DNA of 64,000 nt, taken from positions 1 through 64,000 of the forward strand of contig DATHAA010000100.1 of NCBI GenBank assembly GCA_035296905.1, written 5' to 3'. Under the pieces are notes generated by a model, which saw only the letters and a list, made by a program, of their open reading frames with translations, ran no database searches and was not told where the DNA came from. This document shows, one piece after another, positions 35,752 to 45,284 of the stretch (positions are counted from its first letter, which is position 1; the number at the start of each line of letters is the position of its first letter). The position numbers and the translations under genes were made by a program. This DNA is from DATEOR01 sp035296905. Its GTDB lineage: Bacteria; Actinomycetota; Thermoleophilia; Gaiellales; Gaiellaceae.

Positions 35752-36863
35752 TCGTCGAAGGGGGAGAAGACGAGGCCGCTCGTCAGCTTGGGGAAGAAGT
35801 AGGTCGTCTTCTCGGGCAAGAGCTCACCCGCACGGGCGACGGCGGCGACCTGCTCGAGCGTCGGCGCGCGAACGAGTAAGGCCGCCTCCGCGCGGCCGCT
35901 TCGCACCGCCTCTTCGGCCGCGACCGCGCTCGGGGTGTAGCGAACGTCCTCGAGCGGCAAGCGGTCGATAACCGCGGTGTCGAGGTCGGCACCTTCGCCC
36001 TCGGCCAGCTGCGCCGAGTCTCTGCGAAGGAGGACGAATGCCGGATGGTCGCGGTCGAGCGCCGCCAAGGCCGCAGTGCCGGCTTCCGCGCTCGGCTCGA
36101 TGTCCGTGAGCCGAAAGGAGCCGTCGAGCTGGGGGGGCTCGCCGGAGACGAGCCTGTGCGTCGGCAGGATCTCCAGGCCGTCGTCGTCGCTGCTCACGAG
36201 GGTCGCGAGGACGTAGCCGGACTCCTCGGTGCCCTGCTCCCCGTGGTAGGCGAGCGCCGTCTCGTAGCGGTGGTGGCCGTCGGCGATGAGCAGGCGGCCC
36301 TCGACGCGGCCCAGCGCCTCCGTGATCGCGTCGTCGCCCGCAACCCGCCAGATCCGGCTCGTCACTCCGTCGAGCGTTGCCTCCATGTCGGGCGCGCGGA
36401 CGGGAATCGCCGGCGAGGCGCCCTCGTGCACGAGAAAGATCGGCGAGAGCTTCGTCCGCGCTGCGCGCAGCAGCTCCAGGCGCGCATCCTTCTGCCGTTC
36501 GAAGGTGCGCTCGTGGGGGAGCACCTGACCGTCCGAGTACGGCGTGAGCTCGACGCGCGCGACCAGGCCGCTACGGCTGCGCGTTCCCCCGTCCGGGCCC
36601 GGGAAGGTCTCCTCGAGAAGCCAGACAGCCGGCTCCGCCTCGCGGACGAGCACACCCTCGTCCCGCCAGGCCTCGATCAGCCTCGCCGCCTCCGCGGGGG
36701 ACTCCGGGTCGAGAAGGCGCACCGCGTTGTAGGGGCTTCCGGTAACGAGTGCCTCTCGCCGGTCAGGCGTGATGACATCGTGCGGAGGGGAGACGACCGC
36801 ATCCAGCGGCCCCACCGTTCCAGGGTCGTAGCGAAGCGCCCGAAACGGCTTCAAATGCGGCAC
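35748..36863 (-). CDS. DUF1015 family protein
   Basis: Predicted 371 residues, full-length DUF1015. Hallmarks are LKPFRALRYDP, VVSPPHDVITPDRR, SPYNAVRLLDPE, LPHERTF, ADGHHRYETALAY and the C-terminal TYFFPKLTSGLVF. The conserved HERT and DGHHR motifs suggest a nucleotide- or phosphate-handling enzyme; function is not established. I set the start at the GTG at 36863 (PHLKPF follows), because TAACGT lies 8 nt upstream and the family begins there. An ATG at 36881 is also possible. Confidence 0.9.
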   Translation of the reverse strand: MPHLKPFRALRYDPGTVGPLDAVVSPPHDVITPDRREALVTGSPYNAVRLLDPESPAEAARLIEAWRDEGVLVREAEPAVWLLEETFPGPDGGTRSRSGLVARVELTPYSDGQVLPHERTFERQKDARLELLRAARTKLSPIFLVHEGASPAIPVRAPDMEATLDGVTSRIWRVAGDDAITEALGRVEGRLLIADGHHRYETALAYHGEQGTEESGYVLATLVSSDDDGLEILPTHRLVSGEPPQLDGSFRLTDIEPSAEAGTAALAALDRDHPAFVLLRRDSAQLAEGEGADLDTAVIDRLPLEDVRYTPSAVAAEEAVRSGRAEAALLVRAPTLEQVAAVARAGELLPEKTTYFFPKLTSGLVFSPFDE

Positions 36864-36871
36864 GACGCGGC

Positions 36872-36900
36872 ACGTTACCATCCGTCCGCGGACCTAGAAT
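36872..36900. promoter_or_regulatory. divergent -10 elements (DUF1015 gene / HD nuclease gene)
   Basis: On the plus strand TAGAAT (36895-36900) is a near-consensus -10, 6 nt before the GTG of the HD protein. On the minus strand TAACGT (36872-36877) is 8 nt before the GTG of the DUF1015 gene. Both fit leaderless initiation. Confidence 0.48.
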
Positions 36901-36906
36901 CGCTCC

Positions 36907-37737
36907 GTGATCGCCGAGCTCGCCGAGGATCGCGTGGTCGACGGCCTGTTCGCCGTCGCGCGCAAGCAGCGCCTGAGGACGCGGGGCGGGAACCCGTATC
37001 TCGCGCTCGAGCTCGTGGACTCGAGCGGGCGGATCGACGCGCGCGTCTGGAACGACGTCGACCTTCTCGACAAGCGCTTTCGCGAGGGCGACGCCGTGCG
37101 CGTCCTCGGCCGGGTGGAGCGGTTTCGCGACCGGCTCCAGCTCGAAGTTCGCTCGCTCGAGCCGACGGAGGCCGACCCCGCGACACTGGTCCCCGAGGCG
37201 CGACGCGACGTCGAGGAGCTGGACGGCTTTTTCGAGTTTCTCGCCGCCGAGATTTCGCGTCCCGGCCTGCGAGCGGTCGTCGACCGCTTCGTCGGTGACG
37301 CGGTCTTTCGCGAGCGTCTGCGCACGCTGCCGGCTACGCCCGATTCCCACCACTCCTATTCGGGCGGACTCCTCGAACACACGGTGGCCGTGTCGACTCT
37401 TAGTCGCGAGTCCGCGCAGCTCCACCCGCGCCTGCGCTCGGATTTGCTTCTCGCCGCGGCGCTTCTCCACGATGCCGGACGCGTGCGGGAGCTCGACCGC
37501 GGCCCGCTTTTCCTCCCGACGTCTGAGGGCAAGCTTCTCGGCCATGTCCACCTCGGCCTGCGCCTCATCGAGGAGCGCGCCGAAGGGCTCGACCGCGCCG
37601 TGCTCGCCGAGCTTCTACATGCAGTGGGCTCGCACCACGACGCACGAGCCGCGAGGACCGCGGAGGCGGCCGTCCTCTACCACGCGAACCAGCTCGACGC
37701 CGTCGCCGCTACGCGGTCGGTGGATCCGGAGGCCTGA
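36907..37737 (+). CDS. OB-fold/HD domain nuclease (YhaM-like 3'-5' exoribonuclease)
   Basis: Predicted 276 residues. The N-terminal OB-fold nucleic-acid-binding domain (about 10-85, GGNPYLALELVDSSGRIDARVWND) precedes an HD hydrolase domain with YSGGLLEHT, AAALLHDAGR and HAVGSHHDA metal ligands. This architecture is that of YhaM/CBF1-type exoribonucleases. The start is GTG at 36907. The gene stands alone between two leaderless promoters. Confidence 0.9.
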   Translation: MIAELAEDRVVDGLFAVARKQRLRTRGGNPYLALELVDSSGRIDARVWNDVDLLDKRFREGDAVRVLGRVERFRDRLQLEVRSLEPTEADPATLVPEARRDVEELDGFFEFLAAEISRPGLRAVVDRFVGDAVFRERLRTLPATPDSHHSYSGGLLEHTVAVSTLSRESAQLHPRLRSDLLLAAALLHDAGRVRELDRGPLFLPTSEGKLLGHVHLGLRLIEERAEGLDRAVLAELLHAVGSHHDARAARTAEAAVLYHANQLDAVAATRSVDPEA

Positions 37738-37746
37738 GCTCAGGGC

Positions 37747-37752
37747 GATAAT
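37747..37752 (+). promoter_or_regulatory. candidate -10 of the SDR gene
   Basis: GATAAT, one base from consensus TATAAT, lies 6 nt before the ATG at 37759, in the 21-bp gap after the HD nuclease gene. Confidence 0.5.
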
Positions 37753-37758
37753 GGCGCA

Positions 37759-38451
<693 letters not shown>

Positions 38452-38461
38452 GCCCTAGGGC

Positions 38462-39382
38462 TTAGAGGTTGAAGCGGATGTTGAGCACGTCGCCGTCCTC
38501 GACGACGTAGCTCTTCCCCTCGAGACGCTGGAGGCCGCGTTTTGCGGCCTCCGCATGCGAGCCGGCCTCGACGAGATCGTTCCAGCGGATCACCTCGGCG
38601 CGGATGAACCCCTGCGCGATATCGGAGTGGATGCTCGCCGCGGCGTCGAGGGCGGAGCGCCCCTGCTGCAGCGTCCAGGCTCGCGTCTCCTTGTCGCCGG
38701 CCGTGAAGAAGGTCAGCAGGCCCGCAGCCTCGAAGACCCGGCGGGCGACGTCCTCGAGCGCCGAAGGCCCGTCGCGGAACTCGACAGCCTCCTCGTCCGG
38801 AAGCTCCGCGAGCTCCGCCTCGAGCTTCACATCGACCCCTGAAGGCCCGTTTCGGATCTCCACGAGCGGCTTCGTCGTCAGCGGCTCGAGCTCCGGCGGA
38901 AGCTCGCCCCCGTACTCGGAGAGTGTGCGCCCGGCCTCGAGGTGAGCGACGACGCGCTCCAGGTCTTCCATCTTCGAGCGAAGGCTCGCATCGCCCGATT
39001 TCGCCTGCTTCTGTACCCGCTCGAGGCGCCGCTCGACGTGATCGCGGTCGGCGACGAGGAGCGCGAGCTTCAGCGTCTCCAGGTCATCCGCTGGCTCCCG
39101 GGTGCCCGACCAGTCGTCGAGAACGGCGAGCAGGGCATCCACCTGGCGCAGGTTGCCGAGGAGTTGCGCGCCGGTTCCGGGAACGTCGACCACGCGGATC
39201 GCCGCTGGGGTCACCTTCTTCGCCTTCACCACATCGGCGAGCTGGGGCAGGCGGTCGTCCGCGATCGACGCCATGCCCACGTGCTCCTTGCCGGACACAC
39301 CCGCCCCTGCCTGCGTCAGCGCATTGAAGAGCGTCGTCTTGCCCGCATTCTGCAGGCCTACGATTCCGATCTCGACGGCCAT
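38462..39382 (-). CDS. ychF: YchF-type P-loop GTPase/ATPase, short form
   Basis: Predicted 306 residues against about 360 for YchF. Seen are P-loop GLQNAGKTTLFNAL, DVPGTGAQLLGNLRQVDAL (G3), the coiled-coil segment around RRLERVQKQAKSGDASLRSKMEDLERVV, and the C-terminal TGS-like domain (LTFFTAGDKETRAWTLQQG, SDIAQGFIRAEVIRW). The nucleotide-base motif NxxE is replaced by IRNGPSG and the G2 region is short. Likely a ribosome-associated ATPase. The ATG overlaps the sigma factor stop as TAATG. Confidence 0.88.
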   Translation of the reverse strand: MAVEIGIVGLQNAGKTTLFNALTQAGAGVSGKEHVGMASIADDRLPQLADVVKAKKVTPAAIRVVDVPGTGAQLLGNLRQVDALLAVLDDWSGTREPADDLETLKLALLVADRDHVERRLERVQKQAKSGDASLRSKMEDLERVVAHLEAGRTLSEYGGELPPELEPLTTKPLVEIRNGPSGVDVKLEAELAELPDEEAVEFRDGPSALEDVARRVFEAAGLLTFFTAGDKETRAWTLQQGRSALDAAASIHSDIAQGFIRAEVIRWNDLVEAGSHAEAAKRGLQRLEGKSYVVEDGDVLNIRFNL

Positions 39383-39933
39383 TAGCCGGACTTCGCGAGC
39401 TGCCGCTGGAGGGAGCCAAGCGCGCGATGCTGGAGCGACTTGATCGCCCCTTCGCTCTTCCCGAGGATCGTGCCCACCTCAGCGTTCGAGAAGTCGAACG
39501 CGAATTTGAGCGTGAGCACCTGCTGCTGGTCCTCGGAGAGGTTCTCGATCAGCTCGAACATGCTCCGCTGACCGATGGCACGGAACGCCTCGTCCTCGGC
39601 CGACCGCTCCTCGCTCCCCGGCGGCTCGGGCGGCTCCTCCTGCGGCTGCCAGCGCCTCCGCGAGCGGAAATGGTCCATGGCGAGGTTGTGGGCGATGCGA
39701 AAGAGCCAGGCCGAGATCGGGACCTTGCGCCATTCGAAGCGGTCGATTGACTCGATCATCTTCACGAAGGTCTGGTTCGTGAGGTCCTCGGCATCGTGCT
39801 TGTTGCCGACGCTGAGCTGGAGGTAGCTGTAGATCCGGTCGAAATGGAGGAGGTACAGGTCCTCGAATGCGTCGCGGTCGCCCTGCTTTGCGCGCTCGAC
39901 GAGTGCGCGCACGTCGTCGGTCTCGGGCGGCAA
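39382..39933 (-). CDS. ECF-type RNA polymerase sigma factor
   Basis: Predicted 183 residues with sigma-70 regions 2 (residues 20-90: AFEDLYLLHFDRIYSYL, DAEDLTNQTFVKMIESI, PISAWLFRIAHNLAMDHFR) and 4 (about 130-178: LSEDQQQVLTLKFAFDFSNAEVGTILGKSEGAIKSLQHRAL). Regions 1 and 3 are absent, so it is an ECF sigma factor. No anti-sigma gene is adjacent. The predicted start is TTG at 39933; a GTG at 39912 is an alternative. Confidence 0.92.
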   Translation of the reverse strand: MPPETDDVRALVERAKQGDRDAFEDLYLLHFDRIYSYLQLSVGNKHDAEDLTNQTFVKMIESIDRFEWRKVPISAWLFRIAHNLAMDHFRSRRRWQPQEEPPEPPGSEERSAEDEAFRAIGQRSMFELIENLSEDQQQVLTLKFAFDFSNAEVGTILGKSEGAIKSLQHRALGSLQRQLAKSG

Positions 39934-39934
39934 G

Positions 39935-40165
39935 CTACGCCGTCGAGCCGAAGCCGATCTGCGTCTCGCGCGAGCTGCGCTTGACGTAGACGACCTTCCC
40001 GAGTGCGACCAGGAAGTTGCCCTCGAGCGCCTCGAGCTCGAAAACGGGGCCGTTGCCGGCCATCGCCTCCTGGAATGCCTTCGAGACGGCAGCGCTCACG
40101 GTTCCACCGATGGTTTGACCGCCTTCGAAGGCGATCTCGAGCCGGATCTGGTCGTTCTCAGCCAC
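39935..40165 (-). CDS. small conserved protein, DUF3107-like
   Basis: Predicted 76 residues. The C-terminal strand pair ending VVYVKRSSRETQIGFG resembles the end of actinobacterial DUF3107 proteins, which are about this length; the similarity is weak. The start is chosen at the GTG at 40165, with GGAGG upstream inside the epimerase gene. A TTG one codon earlier is possible. It overlaps the epimerase 3' end by 8 nt, and the sigma factor gene follows 1 nt after its stop. Confidence 0.72.
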   Translation of the reverse strand: MAENDQIRLEIAFEGGQTIGGTVSAAVSKAFQEAMAGNGPVFELEALEGNFLVALGKVVYVKRSSRETQIGFGSTA

Positions 40166-40559
40166 CAATCACCTCCACGAGCACTCCGTGCACGGAGTCG
40201 GGATGGACGAATGAGACAGCCTGGCCGTCGAGCCCCGTTCGGGGCTCCAGGTCGATCACATCGACGCCGGCCGCGGCGAGCTCGCCGACGGCAGCAGCGA
40301 CATCGGGGACCTCGTAAGCAACGTGGTGCATCCCCGGGCCGCGCCTGGCGATGAAACGCCCGACCGGTGAGTCCTCCGCGAGCGCGCTCATGAGCTCGAC
40401 CCGGCCGGACCCCACGCGCAGGTATGCGGCTTCGACACCCTGGTCATCGATGCGCCCGCGCAGCTCGACCTCCGCGCCGAAGAGACGCTGGTACGTGCCG
40501 ACGGCCTCGTCGAGGTCGGAGACGGCGAACGCGACGTGATGGACGGAGCGGACGTCCAC
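40158..40559 (-). CDS. mce: methylmalonyl-CoA epimerase
   Basis: VOC-fold protein (133 residues) that interconverts the two methylmalonyl-CoA epimers in propionate metabolism. Expected features are present: the N-terminal HHVAFAVSDLDEA metal His, VEAAYLRVGSGRVELMSAL with Glu, GPGMHHVAYEVPD and the terminal VLVEVIGG with Glu. No mutase gene is in the window. It begins the unit mce - DUF3107-like - sigma factor - ychF. Confidence 0.92.
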   Translation of the reverse strand: MDVRSVHHVAFAVSDLDEAVGTYQRLFGAEVELRGRIDDQGVEAAYLRVGSGRVELMSALAEDSPVGRFIARRGPGMHHVAYEVPDVAAAVGELAAAGVDVIDLEPRTGLDGQAVSFVHPDSVHGVLVEVIGG

Positions 40560-40584
40560 GCCCCGATCCTATCCGCCTGCGTGG

Positions 40585-42117
40585 TTACTGCGAGTCGGCC
40601 TGGGAGATGACCTGCGGTGTGCCGACGCGCTCGGAGGCGTCCGACTCGGCGCGCACGTCGACAAGCAGCGCCTCGAGCTCCGGACGCATGAGCGTCTCCT
40701 TCTCGAGCAGCGCCGCGGCCAGGACGTCCAGGGAACGGCGGTGCTTCGTGAGCAGGCGGACGGCCTCCTCGAAGGCGTGGTCGCAGAGGCGAGCTTGCTC
40801 CTCGTCGCGCACGCGCTTCGTGTGCTCGGAGAGCGCGTAGTTGTCTGCGCGCATCGTCCGTGAGGACACCTCGTCGCCCATGCCGAACTCGAAGATCATC
40901 TCGCGCGCCAGATCCGTCACGCGCTCGAGGTCGTTGGCGGCGCCATTCGTCACCGCGCCGAAGACGATCTGCTCGGCGGCGCGGCCCGAGAGCAGAACCT
41001 TCATCAGGTCGAGGAGCTCCTCCTTCGTGTGGAGGTAGCGGTCCTCCTGCGGCGTGTTCAGCGTGTACCCGAGGGCACGCCCGCGCGAGACGATGGTCAC
41101 CTTTTGGACAGGCTGAGGGCTGCCGACGAGGTGCGACATGAGCGCGTGCCCGCCCTCGTGGTAGGCGAGAATACGCTTCTCCTTCTCGGTCACGACGCGG
41201 CGCTGCTGCAGGCCGGCGACCACCCGCTCCATCGCGTTCTCGAAGTCGAGCTGGCGGATGTGGCCCAGTTCCGCGCGGCCCGCGAAGATCGCTGCCTCGT
41301 TGCAGATGTTGGCGAGGTCGGCGCCGGTGAGGCCTGCGGTCTGGCGCGCGATCACCTCGAGGTCGACATCGGGCGCCATCGGCTTTCCTCGGGTGTGCAC
41401 CTTGAGGATCGCCTCGCGGCCAGCGAGGTCGGGCGGAGCGACGAGCACCTGCCGGTCGAACCGGCCGGGACGAAGGAGTGCAGGGTCGAGATCCTCGAGC
41501 CTGTTCGACGCGCCGATGATGACGACGCCGTCTGGGCCGCGGAAGCCGTCCAGCTCGACGAGGAGCTGGTTCAGGGTCTGGTCGTGCTCGCGGTTGAAGC
41601 TCGTGCCAGAGCGGCGCATTCCGACCGCGTCGAGCTCGTCGATGAAGACGATCGCGGGCGCGTTCTTGCGCGCCTTGTCGAAGAGCTTGCGGATTCGGGC
41701 GGCGCCGAGACCGGCGAACATCTCGACGAAGGCCGACGCGCTCTGCGAGTAGAAGGTCGCCCCCGAGGCATGCGCGACGGCCTTGGCGAGCAGCGTCTTT
41801 CCGGTCCCTGGAGGCCCGTAGATGAGGATGCCCTTCGGGACGCGTGCGCCGAGGACGGAGAAGCGTTTCGGGTTCTGGAGGAAGTCGACGACCTCCTGGA
41901 GCTCGGCGGCGGCCTCGTCGACACCGGCGATGTCTTCCCAGCCGACGGCAGACTTCGAGTCCGGCTCGACCTCCGTCGGTTTCACCCGCGGCATGAACGC
42001 GAGCATGCGCCAGAAGAAATAGACGAGCAGCCCGAGGAAGATCAGGGGCAGCCAGGTGAACAGCTGGTCCTTGAGGTAGCTCAGAAAGTCGACGATCACC
42101 TCCACCCCGACCCTCAT
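40585..42117 (-). CDS. FtsH-like AAA+ zinc metalloprotease without periplasmic domain
   Basis: Predicted 510 residues. A single N-terminal helix (about 17-40) is followed by the AAA domain (Walker A GPPGTGKTLLAKA, Walker B IVFIDELDA, SRH RPGRFDRQ). The M41 protease domain follows with HEGGH (HExxH zinc motif) and the third-ligand Asp in NGAANDLERVT. Canonical FtsH has two helices, a periplasmic domain of about 70 residues and 610-650 residues in total. This form keeps the catalytic parts but lacks the periplasmic domain, so it is probably a second, specialised FtsH. The start may lie at a GTG a few codons further in. Confidence 0.92.
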   Translation of the reverse strand: MRVGVEVIVDFLSYLKDQLFTWLPLIFLGLLVYFFWRMLAFMPRVKPTEVEPDSKSAVGWEDIAGVDEAAAELQEVVDFLQNPKRFSVLGARVPKGILIYGPPGTGKTLLAKAVAHASGATFYSQSASAFVEMFAGLGAARIRKLFDKARKNAPAIVFIDELDAVGMRRSGTSFNREHDQTLNQLLVELDGFRGPDGVVIIGASNRLEDLDPALLRPGRFDRQVLVAPPDLAGREAILKVHTRGKPMAPDVDLEVIARQTAGLTGADLANICNEAAIFAGRAELGHIRQLDFENAMERVVAGLQQRRVVTEKEKRILAYHEGGHALMSHLVGSPQPVQKVTIVSRGRALGYTLNTPQEDRYLHTKEELLDLMKVLLSGRAAEQIVFGAVTNGAANDLERVTDLAREMIFEFGMGDEVSSRTMRADNYALSEHTKRVRDEEQARLCDHAFEEAVRLLTKHRRSLDVLAAALLEKETLMRPELEALLVDVRAESDASERVGTPQVISQADSQ

Positions 42118-42137
42118 CGGCGTGAGGGTCGAAAACC

Positions 42138-43232
42138 TTAAACCACGATTTCGAGGCGCTCGTTCGGCCTGTAGCGACGACCGACCTTCGCGGACGAGAG
42201 GCCATCCGTGAGGACGATGTCGCCGGTGAAGTCGTTCTGCCCACGGATGAGAGCCGAGCCGATTCCGTACGAGTCGACGGGCACCCCGCGCTCTTCGAAG
42301 TTTCGGATCTTCTCCGCGTCGAAGCCGCCCGAGGCGACGATCTTGATCCGCTCGAACCCGGCCTCGTCGAGAGCGTTACGGACCTTCCAGACGAGGCGCT
42401 CGTTCACCCCGGTCGGCTTGAAGTCGCCCATCTCATCCCAGAGCGAGCGGTCGACGAGGGTCTCCGAGGTGTCGAGACGTACTCCCCACAGCCGGCCGCC
42501 AAGCGCGCGGGCAACTTCGAGCGCCGTCTCGACGGAATTGTTCTCGAAGTCGACGAGGACGGTGACGTTGATGTCGGGAGACTCGCGCGCGGCCCATTCC
42601 GCGAATTTCGTCGCCGCGAGCACGGTGTTGCCGCCGTAGGCCGAGATGAGCGCGTGCGGGACGGTGCCGACGCCCCTCCCGCCCCACCAGGAAGCCTGGG
42701 CGTCCGTGGTCATCCCGATCGGGAAGTCGATGCTCGCGCCGGCAACGTGAGCCGCGTAACCGTCACCGGTCTGGATGCTGTGGTGGTCGTGCCGGGCGGG
42801 CATGAAGATGATCGGCTTCCTGTTCGCCGCCTCGATCACGCGGCGCGTGTTCGTGGAGACGAGGGTTCGGCGAGCCAGGACTCCCAGGTAGACGGTCTCG
42901 AGGTGGGCGAAGAGAGTGAAGTCGCCCTCGATCGTCATCACCGATTCCCGCGGGGCGACCTCGTCGCCGTCATAGAGAGCGTGGACGGTCAGCGCCTCCC
43001 AGTCGTGCGAGCAGAGCTTGAGGACGGCGATCGCCTCGTCCATTCCGCCGAGCACGGCCTCGTTCTTCTGGAAGACCTGCATGACCACGCGCGGGTGCCG
43101 GCCGTCCGCGAGCAGCGTTTCGCGGGCGTGGTTGAAGTAGGCGTCGGTGTACCAGCCCTCCCGCATCTTCTCGACGGGGAGGTCGAAGATCTCAGGTGGG
43201 AGGCGCTTCCTCCGCTGCTCCGTTATCGCCAT
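42138..43232 (-). CDS. pncB: nicotinate phosphoribosyltransferase
   Basis: Predicted 364 residues. The family features are REGWYTDAYFNHAR near the N-terminus, FMPARHDHHSIQTGDGYAA, an RLDTSETLVDRSLWDEMG segment with the PRPP/NaMN site Asp, VASGGFDAEKI and VDSYGIGSALI. It converts nicotinate and PRPP to NaMN in NAD salvage. The ATG lies inside the 3' end of the DUF1385 gene; TAGAAT 9 nt upstream could give a separate near-leaderless transcript. Confidence 0.93.
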   Translation of the reverse strand: MAITEQRRKRLPPEIFDLPVEKMREGWYTDAYFNHARETLLADGRHPRVVMQVFQKNEAVLGGMDEAIAVLKLCSHDWEALTVHALYDGDEVAPRESVMTIEGDFTLFAHLETVYLGVLARRTLVSTNTRRVIEAANRKPIIFMPARHDHHSIQTGDGYAAHVAGASIDFPIGMTTDAQASWWGGRGVGTVPHALISAYGGNTVLAATKFAEWAARESPDINVTVLVDFENNSVETALEVARALGGRLWGVRLDTSETLVDRSLWDEMGDFKPTGVNERLVWKVRNALDEAGFERIKIVASGGFDAEKIRNFEERGVPVDSYGIGSALIRGQNDFTGDIVLTDGLSSAKVGRRYRPNERLEIVV

Positions 43233-44013
43233 TTGCAGGCGATTCTACTTCCAGCCGCAGGCATTCCTCGAGGGCGAGGTTCGCAACCTCGAGCTGCTCG
43301 GGCGTGGGCTCCGCAGTGACGAAGCGGTGTTGGAGCTCGTGCCCCGGCATCGCAAGCGCGCGGGCGATCGGGTTCTTCTCGTTCTGCACCATCCAGGAGA
43401 AGAGCTCCACCGAGGCCGCGAGCGCGCCGATGCCGGCCGCCGCGCGGGCCGCGGGACGCAGAGACGAGGGCGCCCGCGTGGCAAGGGCATTTCCGACCGC
43501 AGAGGTGAGAAGGAGCGGGCCGAGGAGGTGCGAGCCGCAGCGCTCGTGCTCCTTCGCGCGCGTCTCGCCGTGCTCGTAGCTCCCGATGGAGATGTGCTCG
43601 GCTCCGTGGTAAGAGGCGAGGTTTGAGCCGCGCATCGCCACTGCGGCGGGCCCAACCGCCAGTGCGGCTGCGAGGACCTCCTGCGCAGCCATGGAGAGCC
43701 TGCTGCCGCGGACGAGCCGCACTGCCGCCGCGCTCCCGACCATGGCGGCCGCCACCGCAGGGCGCTGGAAGGGAAGCTGCGCCGCCGGGATCCGGCGTCG
43801 GATCTCGGGCAGGAGCGCGAAGATCTCCGCCATCCGCGCAGGGCCCCGGATCAGGTGGTTCTCGATCTCGGCCGCCCGCAGGGGCTTGAGCCCGGAGGCC
43901 ACCTCCAGCCCATCGTCCTCGAGGCGAACGGCGCAGGCCCAGTAACGGGGACCGTGCACGAGAACCCCGTTGGCGAGGGCCATGCCCCCGAGCCGAACCT
44001 TGTCCCTGCTCAC
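43192..44013 (-). CDS. DUF1385 family membrane protein
   Basis: Predicted 273 residues. The DUF1385 hallmarks are LGGMALANGVLVHGPRYWACAVR, SYHGAEHISIGSYE (HGAEH-like metal motif), ERCGSHLLGPLLL and GHELQHRFVTAEPTPEQLEVA. The histidines suggest a metal-dependent integral membrane enzyme of unknown substrate. The GTG at 44013 overlaps the M20 peptidase stop as GTGA. The 3' end overlaps pncB by 41 nt. Confidence 0.9.
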   Translation of the reverse strand: MSRDKVRLGGMALANGVLVHGPRYWACAVRLEDDGLEVASGLKPLRAAEIENHLIRGPARMAEIFALLPEIRRRIPAAQLPFQRPAVAAAMVGSAAAVRLVRGSRLSMAAQEVLAAALAVGPAAVAMRGSNLASYHGAEHISIGSYEHGETRAKEHERCGSHLLGPLLLTSAVGNALATRAPSSLRPAARAAAGIGALAASVELFSWMVQNEKNPIARALAMPGHELQHRFVTAEPTPEQLEVANLALEECLRLEVESPANGDNGAAEEAPPT

Positions 44014-45278
44014 TCTCCGAGTGTACGTGCCACGTGCATGAGAAAGCGGGTTCCAAGCTCGAGGTCGTCCACCGGGATGCGCTCGTCGGCGGAGTGGATC
44101 AAAGCCGCTGCGACCTCGGAGTCCATCGCTCGCATCGGGAAGAACCCGTAACAGACCGTCCCGAAGGCAGTGCGCATGAAGTGGCTGTCCGTGAACCCGG
44201 CGTTGACGATGGGAGCAAGCGCCGCTCCCGGCTCCAACGACTCGACGAAGCTTTCGATCGCACGCCAGAGCGGGGTGTCGAGGGGCGAAGCCGTGCCGCC
44301 GACTCCCTCGACCCAGACGAAGTCGTAGTTGTCCTCGCCGAGCGCCGCGCGAATCTCGGCCTCCGCCTCGGCCTGCGTTTCGCCCGGCAACAGACGGCAG
44401 TCGCAGACCACGGTGCAGAGCGCGGGGATGACGTTCGTCTGCTTGGACGCCTCGATGATGGTCGGCGAAATCGCGTGGGAGAGCATCGGCTCGACGACCG
44501 CCCGGAGCGGCTGCTCGAGCTCGGTGGGGTCGCTCGTCCCCACGAGCCGGAGGAAGGCTTCCGCCTCGGGCAGTGTCCGGGTCTTGGGCCTGTACTCCGC
44601 CAGGCGCTGGATGAGCCGCGCGGCCCGCACCAGTGCGTTGTCCGCGATTCCCGGCATGGACGCGTGTCCGCTGCGGCCGTGAACGCGGAGGACAAAGGGC
44701 GAGCTCATCTTCTCGGCGGTCCCGCACAGATATGCGGGGCGCCCGTTGATCACCAGCCGGTCGCCGCCGCCCTCGTTCACGCAGTAGTCAGCGCGGATCG
44801 CGTCAGGATGGTTGTCACAGAGCCAGGAGAGCCCGAAGTCCTCGCCGACCTCCTCGTCGGCCGAGGCCACGAAGATCACGTCGCCGGCCGGCACGAACCC
44901 CTCCCGGGCCAGGGTGGCCACGGCGACGGCCCCTGCCGCCACGTGGCTCTTCATGTCCAGGGCCCCGCGCCCCCAAATCTCCCCGTTGCGAAGCTCGCCC
45001 GACCACGGGTCGAGGGTCCACTCCTCGGGATCGGCGCGCACCGTGTCGGTGTGCGAGATGAGCGCGAGCGTCGGGCCGCCGCGGCCCGGAATGCGTGCGA
45101 CGAGGTTCGCCCGCTCCGGCACCTTGGCGAAGAGCTCGCACTGAACCCCCGCGTCTTCGAGATAGGCACGGAGGAGGTCGGCGGCAAGGGTCTCGTTCCC
45201 CGGCGGATTGACCGTGTTGGCGCGCAGAAGCTCCTGCAGGAGCTCGGTCGCCTCGTCACGCACCGAGACCGTAGTCAT
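44010..45278 (-). CDS. M20 family metallopeptidase (ArgE/DapE/CPG2-like)
   Basis: Predicted 422 residues. The di-zinc ligands are seen in ALISHTDTV, GRGALDMKS and SADEEVGED (catalytic Glu), with a late His in the GFTDSHFMR segment. The dimerisation lid domain is present (GRSGHASMPGIADNA). The family cleaves N-acyl amino acids, peptides or C-terminal glutamate. The ATG at 45278 is 21 bp from the rarA start, with TATGCT 6 nt upstream. Confidence 0.93.
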   Translation of the reverse strand: MTTVSVRDEATELLQELLRANTVNPPGNETLAADLLRAYLEDAGVQCELFAKVPERANLVARIPGRGGPTLALISHTDTVRADPEEWTLDPWSGELRNGEIWGRGALDMKSHVAAGAVAVATLAREGFVPAGDVIFVASADEEVGEDFGLSWLCDNHPDAIRADYCVNEGGGDRLVINGRPAYLCGTAEKMSSPFVLRVHGRSGHASMPGIADNALVRAARLIQRLAEYRPKTRTLPEAEAFLRLVGTSDPTELEQPLRAVVEPMLSHAISPTIIEASKQTNVIPALCTVVCDCRLLPGETQAEAEAEIRAALGEDNYDFVWVEGVGGTASPLDTPLWRAIESFVESLEPGAALAPIVNAGFTDSHFMRTAFGTVCYGFFPMRAMDSEVAAALIHSADERIPVDDLELGTRFLMHVARTLGE

Positions 45279-45284
45279 CGGGTG

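Noticed and set aside
38452..38461. Ten-bp palindrome GCCCTAGGGC between the SDR gene and ychF, considered as a bidirectional terminator or operator
   Set aside because: It has no loop, no T-run and includes the stop regions. It is too short to support a function.
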